From Desulfobacterales bacterium (lineage in GTDB: Bacteria; Desulfobacterota; Desulfobacteria; Desulfobacterales; JAEINQ01), in the NCBI GenBank assembly GCA_016342285.1, contig JAEINQ010000034.1, positions 1 to 64,000 on the forward strand: a stretch of DNA of 64,000 nt, written 5' to 3'. The translations under genes and the position numbers were made by a program. The notes under the pieces are model-generated. The model was not told the origin of the DNA and ran no database searches. It worked only from the letters and a program-made list of their open reading frames with translations. Shown here in pieces: positions 17,068 to 26,520 of this stretch; position 1 is the stretch's first letter; every line of letters begins with the position of its first letter.

Positions 17068-18827
17068 TTTCGGTCCTTCCCTATTTTTGAATTTCCCGCC
17101 AATTTGCTTCCGGATTTCCCTTTTGGTCGTGAAGGCCGGACGACCGCTGCTTTTTGGTCTGATTTGCGGCGAAGGTCTCTTTCCACAAAAATGGGTTGCC
17201 CGGTAAAGGGGTCTTTCCCTGTCCAGTACATCAGGGTCGACCAGGTGGAAGGGGTCGGGGTGAACACCTGGATCTGTCTGGGCGTGGTCTTGAGATGACG
17301 GCTGCAATACTGGGAAAGGGCTGCCATGTCGCCCGGGTTGCAACCTGGGTGGGCGGCGATGAAATAGTAGGTGAGGTATTGATCCTTTCCGGCCTGGCGG
17401 GTCATTTGGTCAAAACGCGCTTTAAATGACAGCAGGTCCGCGGGGTCCGGCTTTCCCATGGCCGACAACACGTGGGACTGGGTGTGTTCCGGTGCGATTT
17501 TCAACTGCCCGGACACATGGTGGGCCACCAGGTTGGCCAGATATCGGTCTCCGGATTTTTCATCGGCCAAAATCATGTCGTAACGAAGGCCGGATGCCAC
17601 GAAAACCTTTCGAATCCCTTTTATGGCTCTCAATTTTTCGAGCAGGCGTATTTGGGGTGAATGATCCACGGGCAGCTGGGGGCAAATCCGGGGAAACAGA
17701 CAACCGCGCTGGGTGCAGCTCCCTTTTTTTACTTTCCGATCACAGTCGATGCCGTACATATTGGCTGTGGGGCCGCCCACGTCCCGAATAATGCCCTTGA
17801 ATTGCCGGTGGTGGGTCATGCGCTGGGCCTCGGCGTAAATAGACGCCTCGCTTCGGGACTGGACCGCCCGGCCCTGGTGAATGGCAATGGCGCAGAACCG
17901 GCATTCACCATAGCAGCCCCGGTGGGTGGCGATGGAAAACCGGATGGTCTCCAGGGCACGAACCGGTCCGAGACGTTCATGCAAGGGGTGCTGGTCGTGG
18001 GTAAAGGGAAGGGCGTAAACAGCGTCCAGTGCTTGGGTGGAAAGGGGCAGGGCAGGCGGGGTCTGGACCAGGTAGCGGGTATCCTGCCTCTGGCACAACC
18101 CCTGGCCGAAAACCGGGTCGCAGTTGGTATAGAAGGCGGCAAACATGCGTTCAAAGGCACCCTTGTCAGTGGCGACTTCCTGGTGGGACGGCAGCATGGC
18201 GTAGCCGGAAACCGGTTCGGCGGCCGGATAACAGAGGCCGGCCAGGTCGGTGACCGGCGCTTTGTCGGCCAGGCGCCGGGCCAGTGCCACAACGGTATTT
18301 TCTCCCATGCCGTAGACCAGCAGGTCGGCCTTGGCGTCGAAAAGGATCGATCGGCGAACCCGATCCGACCAGTAATCAAAATGGGAAATACGACGAAGGC
18401 TTGCCTCAATGCCGCCTAAAACGATGGGCACGGTGTTTTTAAAGAAGCGTCGGATCAGGTTGGCGTAGGCGATGACCGCCCGGTCAGGCCGCCGGGTATT
18501 GAGGCCACCGGGCGTGAAATCATCTGACTTGCGGCGTTTTTTCAGAGCCGTGAAGTTGGCCACCATGGAATCGACGGATCCGCCGGAGACCCCCCAGAAG
18601 AGCTCCGGTTCACCGAGCCGACCGATATCCCGGTCCGAGTCGATCTCGGGCTGGGCGATCACCCCGACCCGGTAGCCGGCCTGTTGAAGAACCCGGCCGA
18701 TGACGGCGATTCCCATAAAGGGGCTGTCGATGTAGCTGTCGCCCGTCACCAGAATCACGTCGAGCCGATCCCAGCCCAAGGCATCACATTCCGTTTGGGT
18801 CGTCGGTAGAAACATGCTCGGCAACAT
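17064..18827 (-). CDS. YgiQ-family radical SAM protein (UPF0313)
   Basis: 587 residues. The N-terminal half holds the YgiQ-type domain (DVILVTGDSYIDSPFMG, IPIVLGGIEASLRR-like). The radical SAM cluster motif CYGECRFC is central (about residues 300-307) and binds the 4Fe-4S cluster that cleaves S-adenosylmethionine. The family is widespread and well conserved, but its substrate is unknown. The length is slightly below that of the E. coli member, which has a longer C-terminal tail. It is translationally coupled to the thioredoxin-fold lipoprotein downstream. Confidence 0.92.
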   Translation of the reverse strand: MLPSMFLPTTQTECDALGWDRLDVILVTGDSYIDSPFMGIAVIGRVLQQAGYRVGVIAQPEIDSDRDIGRLGEPELFWGVSGGSVDSMVANFTALKKRRKSDDFTPGGLNTRRPDRAVIAYANLIRRFFKNTVPIVLGGIEASLRRISHFDYWSDRVRRSILFDAKADLLVYGMGENTVVALARRLADKAPVTDLAGLCYPAAEPVSGYAMLPSHQEVATDKGAFERMFAAFYTNCDPVFGQGLCQRQDTRYLVQTPPALPLSTQALDAVYALPFTHDQHPLHERLGPVRALETIRFSIATHRGCYGECRFCAIAIHQGRAVQSRSEASIYAEAQRMTHHRQFKGIIRDVGGPTANMYGIDCDRKVKKGSCTQRGCLFPRICPQLPVDHSPQIRLLEKLRAIKGIRKVFVASGLRYDMILADEKSGDRYLANLVAHHVSGQLKIAPEHTQSHVLSAMGKPDPADLLSFKARFDQMTRQAGKDQYLTYYFIAAHPGCNPGDMAALSQYCSRHLKTTPRQIQVFTPTPSTWSTLMYWTGKDPFTGQPIFVERDLRRKSDQKAAVVRPSRPKGKSGSKLAGNSKIGKDRK

Positions 18828-18978
18828 AAGAACGTTGCCTCCCTTCGTCCAGTCTATGTTGTGCGATGGTGATTCTGTCGGGAGTGGGTTGGGGGAGATG
18901 GAAGACGCCGGTTCATTGCGGAAAGATGCCGCTCAAGTCCATGCAATCCCACCACGGTAACCTCCCGGCCGCTTGATA

Positions 18979-20313
18979 TTAAAGATCCTTGACCAGACGG
19001 TTTTCCGGCGAGGCGGCCAGCAGATCGGAAAAACGGGCCAGGGTACCGGCGATGGCTTCCTGTTCATCGATATTGGGGAGCTGATTGATGCCGGTTCGGT
19101 CCAGGGCATCGATGACCGTATGGACGCTGAGCCGGTGAATGTCGCGCGCCGGCTGAAAGGTTTCGTCCTCATCATCAGAGGCCGGACAGATTTTCGATAC
19201 CATGCCGCTTTTTTCCAGGCGATCCAGGGCGTGACGGACCAGGCGGCCGGAGATCTGGAGCGATCGGGCAAGCTGGTCCACGTTGGGCGGCGGGGACCCC
19301 TTGGAAAAACGTCCGACGATGCGGTGGATCACCATGAGGCCGATGAGACGGTCAAGATACGGACTCAAGTCCTCTTGGTCCGTTTCGGTTTCATGGGCGT
19401 CGACGGTCTGGTGGGCACAGGAGATCTCCGCTCCCAGCAGCACGATAAACCAACTGACCTGAAGCCAGATAAGAAAGAGCGGCAGGGCGGCGAAACTTCC
19501 ATAGATGGCGTTGTAACGGGTGGCATTGACCTGGAAGATGATATAGCCCCACTGGGCGATCTGGTAGAGGGACCCGGCCACAATACCGGCGGTCATGCCG
19601 GAAAAGAGACGGACCCGAATGTTGGGCATGAGCATGTAGACGATGGTGAAAAGGGTCCAGATAAGGACGTAGGGGATCAGCTTGAACATGGCAAAGAGGG
19701 CCGGTCCGAATATGCCGAGAATGCCGATTCGGGTCGCGATGGTGGTGACCTGGGTGGTAATGAAGACCGTGGCACTGCCCGAGACGATGACCAGGACCGG
19801 GGCCACGAACATGATGGATAGATAGTCGCCAAATTTGCGACCGAAGGAACGATGGTCTTCGATGCCCCATATGTGGTTGAAGGCCGCCTCGATATGCCCC
19901 AGAACCTTGATCACCGTCCAGAAGAGAACCACCAGGCCGATACCGGCGATGATTCCGCCTTTGGTGTTTTCCAGGAATGTCCGGGCAAAGGCGATGACCT
20001 GGACCACGATCTCTTCCTGGCCGGGAAACTTGCCGAGGATCTCGGTTTCAAGGCGGCGGTCGAATCCGAAGCCCTTGGCCACACCAAAGACCATGGCGGC
20101 CACCGGCACCAGGGAAAGGAGGGAATAAAAGGTCAGGGCCGAGGCCCGGAGGGGGCAGGCATCACGGGAAAACCCCTGAACGGAAAGGAGAATGACCCGC
20201 AGTTGCCGGATCCAAAACGCCTGGCGCCGGGGCAGGTCGTCGAGACGGACCCGCCAGATGCCGTCCTTGAGAAATGTCGTTGTTCGGGAGACCACCGCTC
20301 GCTTTTCGGTCAT
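18979..20313 (-). CDS. YihY/BrkB-family membrane protein with winged-helix tail
   Basis: 444 residues. The N-terminal ~290 residues are the YihY/BrkB (formerly 'RNase BN') membrane domain with about six helices. The signature RASALTFYSLLSLVPVAAM is near residue 50, and AIYGSFAALPLFLIWLQVSW near 270. The C-terminal ~130 residues are soluble and look like a winged-helix domain (VDQLARSLQISGRLVRHALDRLEKSG). The ATG at 20313 has a GAGGT site; a TTG at 20349 would be an upstream alternative. The cellular role of the family is not settled and the RNase claim has been withdrawn for it. Confidence 0.9.
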   Translation of the reverse strand: MTEKRAVVSRTTTFLKDGIWRVRLDDLPRRQAFWIRQLRVILLSVQGFSRDACPLRASALTFYSLLSLVPVAAMVFGVAKGFGFDRRLETEILGKFPGQEEIVVQVIAFARTFLENTKGGIIAGIGLVVLFWTVIKVLGHIEAAFNHIWGIEDHRSFGRKFGDYLSIMFVAPVLVIVSGSATVFITTQVTTIATRIGILGIFGPALFAMFKLIPYVLIWTLFTIVYMLMPNIRVRLFSGMTAGIVAGSLYQIAQWGYIIFQVNATRYNAIYGSFAALPLFLIWLQVSWFIVLLGAEISCAHQTVDAHETETDQEDLSPYLDRLIGLMVIHRIVGRFSKGSPPPNVDQLARSLQISGRLVRHALDRLEKSGMVSKICPASDDEDETFQPARDIHRLSVHTVIDALDRTGINQLPNIDEQEAIAGTLARFSDLLAASPENRLVKDL

Positions 20314-20579
20314 GACCGGACCTCGTATGGCGTTTTTGGTGATGTTCAATTCGAAAGTGGTATCGCTTTGTTCCAGACAACCTGAGCGGCCTGGTGAAAA
20401 GTCGTCTATTAACCACAGAGATCGCGGAGCACACAGAGAATTGTGCGTAACCAGGTTGTTAAATTGTTATCTATTATCATTCTCCTTCATGCGCTTCATG
20501 TCCTTCATGGTGAGAAATGGATTTTTTACGATGCTGTCAACCTTGGACCTGAATCTTGAAAGATCCTTGGGGTCCAAGC

Positions 20580-21068
20580 CTACTGGGCGCAGCATTTCTT
20601 GTATTTTTTTCCACTGCCGCAGGGGCAGGGATCGTTACGGCCGACCTTGGGCGCGGAACGGACCACCTGTTCGATCTGGGGGGCCTTGCCATCGTAAAAA
20701 TACCACTTCTCCTCAAATTTTCTGAACTCGGCGATTTCGTGATGGGACTTGCGATTCTCTTTTTCCCGGTAATGGGCGATGAATTCGACCCACCCCGTGT
20801 CATCTTCCGGCCCCCCGTTTCCGGTGTCACGAATTTCCAGGCCGAGCCACTGGCTGCGCTGGGACCAGTTTCGAACCGCCTTGGCATCGTGCTGGTCGCG
20901 ATGGTCCGGATGGACCGATTCCAGCAGAAAGTCGACTTGGGCTCTTGAATGGGCCGTATACCGGGCCCGCATGAGGGCTTCGGGGGTTTCGGCAGGCCGT
21001 TCTCCGTTGATGATCGGCTCACAGCAGTCGCTGTAAGCTTGGTTCGAGCCGCAGGGGCAGGTGTCCAT
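20580..21068 (-). CDS. YchJ-like protein with SEC-C motifs at both ends
   Basis: 162 residues. A zinc-binding SEC-C-type motif opens the protein ([13 protein letters not shown]) and a second closes it ([13 protein letters not shown]). Between them lies a YchJ/NTF2-like domain ([30 protein letters not shown]). SEC-C motifs bind zinc and, in SecA, contact SecB or ribosomes. The function of YchJ is unknown. It is a single gene in front of the methyltransferase. The same C-terminal motif recurs at the end of the radical SAM protein at 40.1 kb. Confidence 0.9.
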   Translation of the reverse strand: MDTCPCGSNQAYSDCCEPIINGERPAETPEALMRARYTAHSRAQVDFLLESVHPDHRDQHDAKAVRNWSQRSQWLGLEIRDTGNGGPEDDTGWVEFIAHYREKENRKSHHEIAEFRKFEEKWYFYDGKAPQIEQVVRSAPKVGRNDPCPCGSGKKYKKCCAQ

Positions 21069-21183
21069 GGATCACTCCTTATTGGGTCAAATAAATTGAA
21101 AAAAGCGAAACAGCGTAAAATCCTAATGGTCATGGCTGCCTTGGCCACAGTCATCCGGCGTTCTCTGTCCTGTTGAAACTGGC

Positions 21184-21750
21184 TCAGGCTGGCTTGTCCG
21201 CCGTTATCCAGAAGATCAGTGACCGAGGTTCCACCACCGTGGCGGAAAGACCGACCCGGTGCATCATGGCTACAATCTGGTCGGCATCGAAAAACCGGCT
21301 GCCCATCCGTGCGGCCCGCTCGGCCAGAGCCAGGAGACGGATCCCCTTTCGGCGAATGTTGGGCTCTTCGATGACTATCCGGCCACCGGGTTTTAATACC
21401 CGTGCAAAGTCCGTGATGGCCTGCTGCGCATTGGCGAAGTGGTGCAGGGCATCGACCACCAGGATCCGATCAAAGCGCCCTTCGGCAAAGGGAAGCCTCT
21501 CTGCAATGGCTCTCACGGCGTTTAACCCCCGCCTGCGCCGGGCCTGATTCATCATGCCCCGGCTGGCATCGGTGATGACCAGTTGCCCCACCAGGGGGCG
21601 GAGTCGGCCAGACACCCGCCCGGTCCCGCCGCCGGCATCCAGCATGCTTCCGTCCACGGGCAGGCCAAGGAGCCGGGTCAGGCGGCCCGTGTCGCTTCGG
21701 GGGATGAGCCGGTCGTAAACGCGCGCCACCATATCAAAATGTCGGGTCAC
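21184..21750 (-). CDS. Class I SAM-dependent methyltransferase
   Basis: 188 residues. The SAM-binding loop is MLDAGGGTGRVSGRL (about residues 35-49), with motif II FDRILVVDALHHF and motif III LKPGGRIVIEEP. This is the pattern of the UbiE/Coq5-like group acting on small molecules. The GTG at 21750 starts one base after the AsmA stop and has GGGGA upstream. A longer reading into the AsmA gene is very unlikely. The substrate cannot be assigned. Its tight coupling to an AsmA-like envelope protein hints at a lipid or quinone substrate, which is inference only. Confidence 0.85.
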   Translation of the reverse strand: MTRHFDMVARVYDRLIPRSDTGRLTRLLGLPVDGSMLDAGGGTGRVSGRLRPLVGQLVITDASRGMMNQARRRRGLNAVRAIAERLPFAEGRFDRILVVDALHHFANAQQAITDFARVLKPGGRIVIEEPNIRRKGIRLLALAERAARMGSRFFDADQIVAMMHRVGLSATVVEPRSLIFWITADKPA

Positions 21751-21751
21751 G

Positions 21752-23881
21752 TCAATCCCCCAACAACTTCTGCAGGGTGTTGCCGAAAATGCCGGCACCG
21801 CTGGCCGGAGGCTGCACCGTGCCGGGTTTGGGTGATTCACTTTTGGCGGCGGTCGACACCGGTTTTGACGTTTTCCCGTCTTTGGCGGCTTTTACGGCCC
21901 ATACGCAGGGATTTTCGTCCTTGCCGGCTGTTCCCGACACCAGCGCTCCGGCGACGCCCACGGGCCCGAACAGGGCCATGCCGCCCAAGGCTTTTCCCGC
22001 GGCCAGGGCGGCGGCGGTTTTATCCACGGCCAGCTTTGGCTTGGCCAGGGTGCCGCCGAGTTTAAAGGCCGATGTCAGTTGCCCCAGGCTTAGGTTGATC
22101 TTGCCCAGGCCGCTAACGCCGAGGCCGTCCTTGGGCGAGGGTTTCAAGGAGAGGTCGAGACCTTCGGTGGCAAGGTTGATGTCCCCTTTGCCCGTAACGC
22201 TCATGACGCTGGTGTCAAAGACCAGGACACTGGCGTCGGCCAGACCCTTTCGTGCATCAAAGCGGACCGCCAGACAGTTGATGGCGGTCCAGTCCTCCTT
22301 ATCGCCAAAGGGGTTGAGCAATCGGAAAAGCCCGGTGCTGAGATCACTGCCCAAGGTTTTGATCAGTTCGTTGTTGATCCGTCCGCCATCCATGGTCACG
22401 CTGACATGGCCGTCGAGACTGGCCATAATGGCGGCCACGGAATCGCCGGACCCTTTCAGGTTGGTGGACAGGTCCAGTTTCCCTTCAAAGAGATCGAAAA
22501 TTGCCAATTCCTTGAGCATTTTGCCGACATCGAACTGTTCCACTTTCAAGACGCTGGCCAGGGCCAGGCCTTTGCCTTCGGGGGTGAGGGTCGTACGACC
22601 TGCGATCTTTCCGCCCCCCATGAGGGCAGTCAGCGGTTCCATGGTCATGCGGCCGTCTTTGAGCGCCAGTCGAAGGTCGAGATCGGCCAGGGCTGTTTTG
22701 GGCAGCAGAATGCTCGCTGCTTTCAATGAGACCCTGGCATCGGCGGATTTTAAGGCATCTACGGGCAGCGGGTCCCTGGGAAAGACCTTTTCTTTGGGCG
22801 GTCCGGCCGGTTTTTTTGCCGCCGGTTTTTCCTCCGGGGCCTTTTCTTTGATGAATTCCCGGACGTCGATTTTTTTTGACGTCAGATCGGCGGTGACGAC
22901 CGGGCGTTTGCCGTCCAGGGCGACGGTCAGGCTGCCCGAAAGATCGCTGCCGCCCACGGCCAGGCTGAGGGCGGAAATGTCATAGGTTCCCGCTGCCGGG
23001 TCTGAAACGCGCCCGGAGAACCGGATCGGCGGGTCCAGGGGAATTTCGGCCTCGGCCAGGCGGGCCAGGGAAGAGGGTTTTTTGCAGTCTAAATCGATCT
23101 TCAGGTCAAAACCCTTCAGGCCGGGCACGTCGGCGACGGTGCCCTTGACGCGAAGCTCGGTGTCCGGTGCCGTGAGGACCAGATCCAGGGGCCAGGGGGT
23201 GCCTTTTCGGGTCAGGCCCGTCAGCGGGCCGAACGTGGCATCGAGCCCCAGGGGGGCCTCCTGGTAAGTGCCCCTGAGCTTCAGCGACAGGGGGCTGTCC
23301 GGTCCTTGAGCGGAGGCGTCGAGCCGATTCAGGGCGATCCGGTAGGTTTTGCCGGATTTGCCGTCCCGGTAGGTGAGTTGTCCCTTTTCGATACGAAGAT
23401 CATTGAAAACCAGGCCCGGCAGGGAAACCTCGCCGTCCTTTTTGTCCGGTTTTTCGGCTGGGGTTTTTGGAACCGGCGTTGTTTTGGCCTTGAATTCAAG
23501 ATTCGACCGGCCCCGGGCATCGGTCTCGATGAGAATGTCCGGTTCGACGATGATCAGACGCTGGATTTCAATACGCTTGGAGAGCAGCGGTATGATGGCC
23601 ACCTGAACTTCGAACCGACGAATGCTGGCCAGATCGGGCCGGCTTCCCCAGTCGGCGTTTTGAAACCGGATGTCCTCCACCACCAGGGCAGGCGTCAGCC
23701 CGAGCTTCAGCCCGATGTCGCCGCCGATGACCAGGGTGCGTCCCGTGGCCTTTTGAACCGCCTCGGCAACGGGGGCCTTGAACTGGTTGTAGTCGTAACT
23801 CATCAGCAGCAAGGCGATGACGACCAGTGCGATGGCTACGATGGCCGCGGGAACCCCTAAAATCCATTTGAGCTTTTTCAT
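21752..23881 (-). CDS. AsmA-family protein
   Basis: 709 residues. One N-terminal transmembrane helix (about 5-27) is followed by a long periplasmic part. The AsmA_N signature region SYDYNQFKAPVAEAVQKATG is followed by repeated beta-rich segments, typical of AsmA/TamB-type lipid-transfer or outer-membrane biogenesis proteins. Two lysine-proline-rich linkers interrupt it (about 130-150 and 345-370). The C-terminal AsmA_2 region contains INNELIKTLGSDLSTGLF. It ends in the unit with the methyltransferase. It probably works in phospholipid or envelope homeostasis. Confidence 0.85.
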   Translation of the reverse strand: MKKLKWILGVPAAIVAIALVVIALLLMSYDYNQFKAPVAEAVQKATGRTLVIGGDIGLKLGLTPALVVEDIRFQNADWGSRPDLASIRRFEVQVAIIPLLSKRIEIQRLIIVEPDILIETDARGRSNLEFKAKTTPVPKTPAEKPDKKDGEVSLPGLVFNDLRIEKGQLTYRDGKSGKTYRIALNRLDASAQGPDSPLSLKLRGTYQEAPLGLDATFGPLTGLTRKGTPWPLDLVLTAPDTELRVKGTVADVPGLKGFDLKIDLDCKKPSSLARLAEAEIPLDPPIRFSGRVSDPAAGTYDISALSLAVGGSDLSGSLTVALDGKRPVVTADLTSKKIDVREFIKEKAPEEKPAAKKPAGPPKEKVFPRDPLPVDALKSADARVSLKAASILLPKTALADLDLRLALKDGRMTMEPLTALMGGGKIAGRTTLTPEGKGLALASVLKVEQFDVGKMLKELAIFDLFEGKLDLSTNLKGSGDSVAAIMASLDGHVSVTMDGGRINNELIKTLGSDLSTGLFRLLNPFGDKEDWTAINCLAVRFDARKGLADASVLVFDTSVMSVTGKGDINLATEGLDLSLKPSPKDGLGVSGLGKINLSLGQLTSAFKLGGTLAKPKLAVDKTAAALAAGKALGGMALFGPVGVAGALVSGTAGKDENPCVWAVKAAKDGKTSKPVSTAAKSESPKPGTVQPPASGAGIFGNTLQKLLGD

Positions 23882-23953
23882 GGCGTCTCCTTATCACCGA
23901 GCCCTTGTCCATGAGTGCCGGGAAGGACTGGTTCAGGTTGTGAGCGGCTATCA

Positions 23954-23991
23954 GTGCCCATCCACGGATTGCATATTTCGTGGATGGAAAC
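23954..23991. repeat. 38-bp palindrome, minimal form of the dispersed element
   Basis: GTGCCCATCCACG (23954-23966) and CGTGGATGGAAAC (23979-23991) form near-perfect arms around a 12-nt centre. The same ends close the ~187-bp elements at 26270 and 50384 (as GTGCCCATCCACG, and CGTGGACGGACAC at the tip). It lies against the stop codon of the SixA-like gene. Confidence 0.7.
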
Positions 23992-24452
23992 TATCTAATG
24001 TTGGGTATCAGGGACCAGACGATGACCCATCCTCCCTTTTCCGGATCGTTTTCCAGACAGACAATCCCGGCGTTTTGGAATTTAAAGACCGGTTTTTCCG
24101 TTTTCCCGGTGACCAGAAACGCGGTCAGCCGTTCCATGAAAGGGAGGTGGCCCACGATCATAAGGCCGGTTTCGGTGACCATGGTTTCAGCCGCTTTGGC
24201 CACGTCGTCCATGGGATTTAGCCCCGCGGCCGCCGCTATGCCTCCGGTCGGTGTCAGGGCTTCGGCAAAAATAGCGGCCGTTTCCAGGGCTCGTTTTTTG
24301 CCACTGTGAAGAATCCGGGAGACCGCGACGTCGTAGCCCTTTGCCACCTCGGCGATGCGGAGGGCATCGGACCGTCCTTGGGGCGAAATCCCTTTTTCAG
24401 GGTCTTTGTCCTTGGGCAGGCTCAGGGCATGTTGAACCAGGTAAAGTGCCAT
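23991..24452 (-). CDS. SixA-like phosphohistidine phosphatase
   Basis: 153 residues of the histidine phosphatase superfamily, which in E. coli removes phosphate from histidine phosphotransfer proteins. The N-terminal motif reads VQHA instead of the usual RHG, so the conserved arginine is replaced by glutamine while the catalytic histidine stays. The second histidine is present in IVGHLPFMERL. The start ATG is preceded by a good GAGGAGG site 5 nt upstream. With two hybrid kinases in the window it could act on a phosphorelay, but that is a guess. The last base of its stop overlaps a short palindromic repeat. Confidence 0.8.
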   Translation of the reverse strand: MALYLVQHALSLPKDKDPEKGISPQGRSDALRIAEVAKGYDVAVSRILHSGKKRALETAAIFAEALTPTGGIAAAAGLNPMDDVAKAAETMVTETGLMIVGHLPFMERLTAFLVTGKTEKPVFKFQNAGIVCLENDPEKGGWVIVWSLIPNIR

Positions 24453-24528
24453 GGGGATCCTCCTCGAAGTAATTATGGCATTCAACCCTCCTAAGGAGGG
24501 CCTCCTGAGGCCACCCGCTCTGGGGATC

Positions 24529-25482
24529 TCACTTTGAAACTGAAAAGTACTGCCAGGCGGTTTCCAGCCTCCGGGTGCGGGCCGTTTGGGCCACGCTCAA
24601 AAGGGGAAGGTCACGGATCCAGCGTTGTCGGGTTTCCGGGTCCGTTTCATTCCATAGCGGGGCGGTGCGCTCAACCCATCCCTCCAAGTGAGACCAGAGG
24701 CCGCCAAGGACAATGTGCACAAGGGGGTCCAGGGGGTCCGTTGAAGACAGACCCACCAGGGCAGCCATGAGAGCGAACAGTTCCGAGCGCAGGGCCATGG
24801 GCCAGGGCACGGCCAAGGCGGTACGAGTCAAATACCCCATGACCGCGCCCATAACGTGCATATCCTCTATGGTACGAAAAGGTTTGATGTAGGTCAGGTA
24901 ACCGTCGCCGGGGAGCACCCATTCCGGCTTGACTCGGATGTGTTTCAGGGCCAGGGTGCCGTGGATGATTTCGGGCACGAACGGCAGGTCCGGCATGGCT
25001 GTTACGGTCACGCCGTGGGCGTCCGTCGGCAACCGGACCATGCGCAGCCGGGGGCGTCCGTTATCCCCCTTGCCGGTGGTTGCGGCCACAACAAGGATCC
25101 TGGCCGCATCGGCACCGGTGATAAAGGTTTTGGCACCGTTCAACTCCCAGCCGTGGTCCAAAGGGTCGAGACGGGTTTCAATGGCCCGGGGATGGTTCCC
25201 GCCGGACTCGGTGACACACAGGGCTGCCGGAATCCCTGCCGGCAGGCCCGGCACCAGGCACTTGAGTGCTTCCCGGTAACCGGCGGCCAGGGTCCAGGCC
25301 AGGCGGTCAGCGACAAAACCCCCCACCATGGCCCGGTCCAGGGTGGCGATCCATTGTCTTGCCGCCGGGTCGAAGCGTTGTTGCCAGTCCAAAAGAGTCG
25401 CCTGGGGCGCGATGTCCGGCGTGGCGGGCCGGGTCAGCATCCACTGAATCACCGCCAGAGGATCGGACCGTTGGGCATTCAT
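24529..25482 (-). CDS. Shortened, divergent acyl-CoA dehydrogenase-like protein
   Basis: 317 residues against about 380 for the family. The recognisable part is the middle domain TESGGNHPRAIETRLDPLDHG followed by NGAKTFITGADAARILVV, which matches the flavin-contact and LNGxKxxITG region of acyl-CoA dehydrogenases. The C-terminal helical domain is short and the usual catalytic glutamate region is not evident. It may be an inactive or repurposed homologue. It starts inside the end of the YbaK gene (ATGA overlap), so the two are coupled. Tryptophan and proline content are high for the family. Confidence 0.7.
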   Translation of the reverse strand: MNAQRSDPLAVIQWMLTRPATPDIAPQATLLDWQQRFDPAARQWIATLDRAMVGGFVADRLAWTLAAGYREALKCLVPGLPAGIPAALCVTESGGNHPRAIETRLDPLDHGWELNGAKTFITGADAARILVVAATTGKGDNGRPRLRMVRLPTDAHGVTVTAMPDLPFVPEIIHGTLALKHIRVKPEWVLPGDGYLTYIKPFRTIEDMHVMGAVMGYLTRTALAVPWPMALRSELFALMAALVGLSSTDPLDPLVHIVLGGLWSHLEGWVERTAPLWNETDPETRQRWIRDLPLLSVAQTARTRRLETAWQYFSVSK

Positions 25483-26021
25483 GTGCAGGACTCCTGTTTT
25501 GGGCCGGCTGCCGCGGCCTCCACCGGATGCGCCCCCAGGACGTCCATGAGCACTTTGGGCTGGATTTCCACCAGAAATCCCCGCTTGCCGCCGTTGATGA
25601 AGATACGCTCCAGCTTGAAAATGGAAGATTCCGACCAGACGGCCAAAGCTTCTCGCGTGCCAAAGGGGCTGATGCCGCCGACCCGGTATCCGGTCTTTCT
25701 TTCCGCAGCGGCCACGTCGCAGGGGGCGACCCGCTTGACCCCCATGGCCCGGGCCAGTTGACGGGTGCTGATTTCCCGATCGCCGTGCATCAGCACCAGA
25801 ACCGTCTCACCGGAAGCGTCAAAGACCAGGGTTTTTACCACCGATTCGGGCGGCAATCCCAGGGCTTCAGCCGCCTGCATGGCCCCACCACGGTTTTGGT
25901 AAGGATAAAAATGGGGGATGAAATCGATCCGGTGCCGGCGCAGAAACCGCACCGCCAGGGTTACGGGAAGGGATGGTGTTTTCATTTCGGGCCGTGAACC
26001 CTCCGTTGCTCGATTCAACAT
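25479..26021 (-). CDS. YbaK/EbsC-type aminoacyl-tRNA deacylase
   Basis: 180 residues of the INS-like editing-domain family. E. coli YbaK hydrolyses Cys-tRNA(Pro). The conserved lysine that holds the tRNA acceptor appears in ESVVKTLVFD. The segments VLVLMHGDREISTRQLARAMG and TGYRVGGISPFGTRE are the family signatures, the latter with GGxSPFG. The start at 26021 has GGAGG 8 nt upstream; an internal ATG at 25985 matches the usual family start better in length but has a poorer site. It is coupled to the acyl-CoA-dehydrogenase-like gene downstream. Confidence 0.88.
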   Translation of the reverse strand: MLNRATEGSRPEMKTPSLPVTLAVRFLRRHRIDFIPHFYPYQNRGGAMQAAEALGLPPESVVKTLVFDASGETVLVLMHGDREISTRQLARAMGVKRVAPCDVAAAERKTGYRVGGISPFGTREALAVWSESSIFKLERIFINGGKRGFLVEIQPKVLMDVLGAHPVEAAAAGPKQESCT

Positions 26022-26269
26022 CAGTGCCACCTCCGGATCCGTTGGGGTAAACCGGGATGCAGCGGCGAACGATCCGGTAGCCGTTGTGTTTGAGGATGGT
26101 CATGGTTTGGGCAATTTTTGCTTTTAACGGGCAAAGAAGGCCGTTGGCACCATTATAGCGGCCCCGTGGGATTATTCAATTCGAAATCGGGATTGGGATC
26201 GCTACCGAAATCGAATCACCATGGCTCCTGAATATGAAAAGCTGACGGTTACAGCTCAAATGTTAACGT

Positions 26270-26456
26270 GTTTCCATCCATAAATGGCCTTTTTGCCCAA
26301 TCTCGGCGTCAATCGGCGCCATTTCTTGTGCGGCGTAGCACACCACGCCTCCGCGCAATGGCTTGATTTCCTTGACCTTGGACAAAAATTCACATTTATG
26401 AATTGGAAACATCTATGGGTGCCTACCCACTCAAAAACCGATTCGTGGACGGGCAC
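26270..26456. repeat. Dispersed palindromic element, copy B
   Basis: A 187-bp element beginning GTTTCCATCCATAAATGGCC and ending TTCGTGGACGGGCAC. It has an inner inverted pair (TTTCCATCCATAAATG near the start, CATTTATGAATTGGAAA at about 26394-26410). It is about 90% the same as the copy at 50384-50570. It lies in the gap between the YbaK and TauE/SafE genes. Confidence 0.92.
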
Positions 26457-26520
26457 TAACGTGCAGGGTTGTTTTGTTCTGCCTAATTTTAAAAAAGCGA
26501 TAAATGGTCGAAGCCGATTG

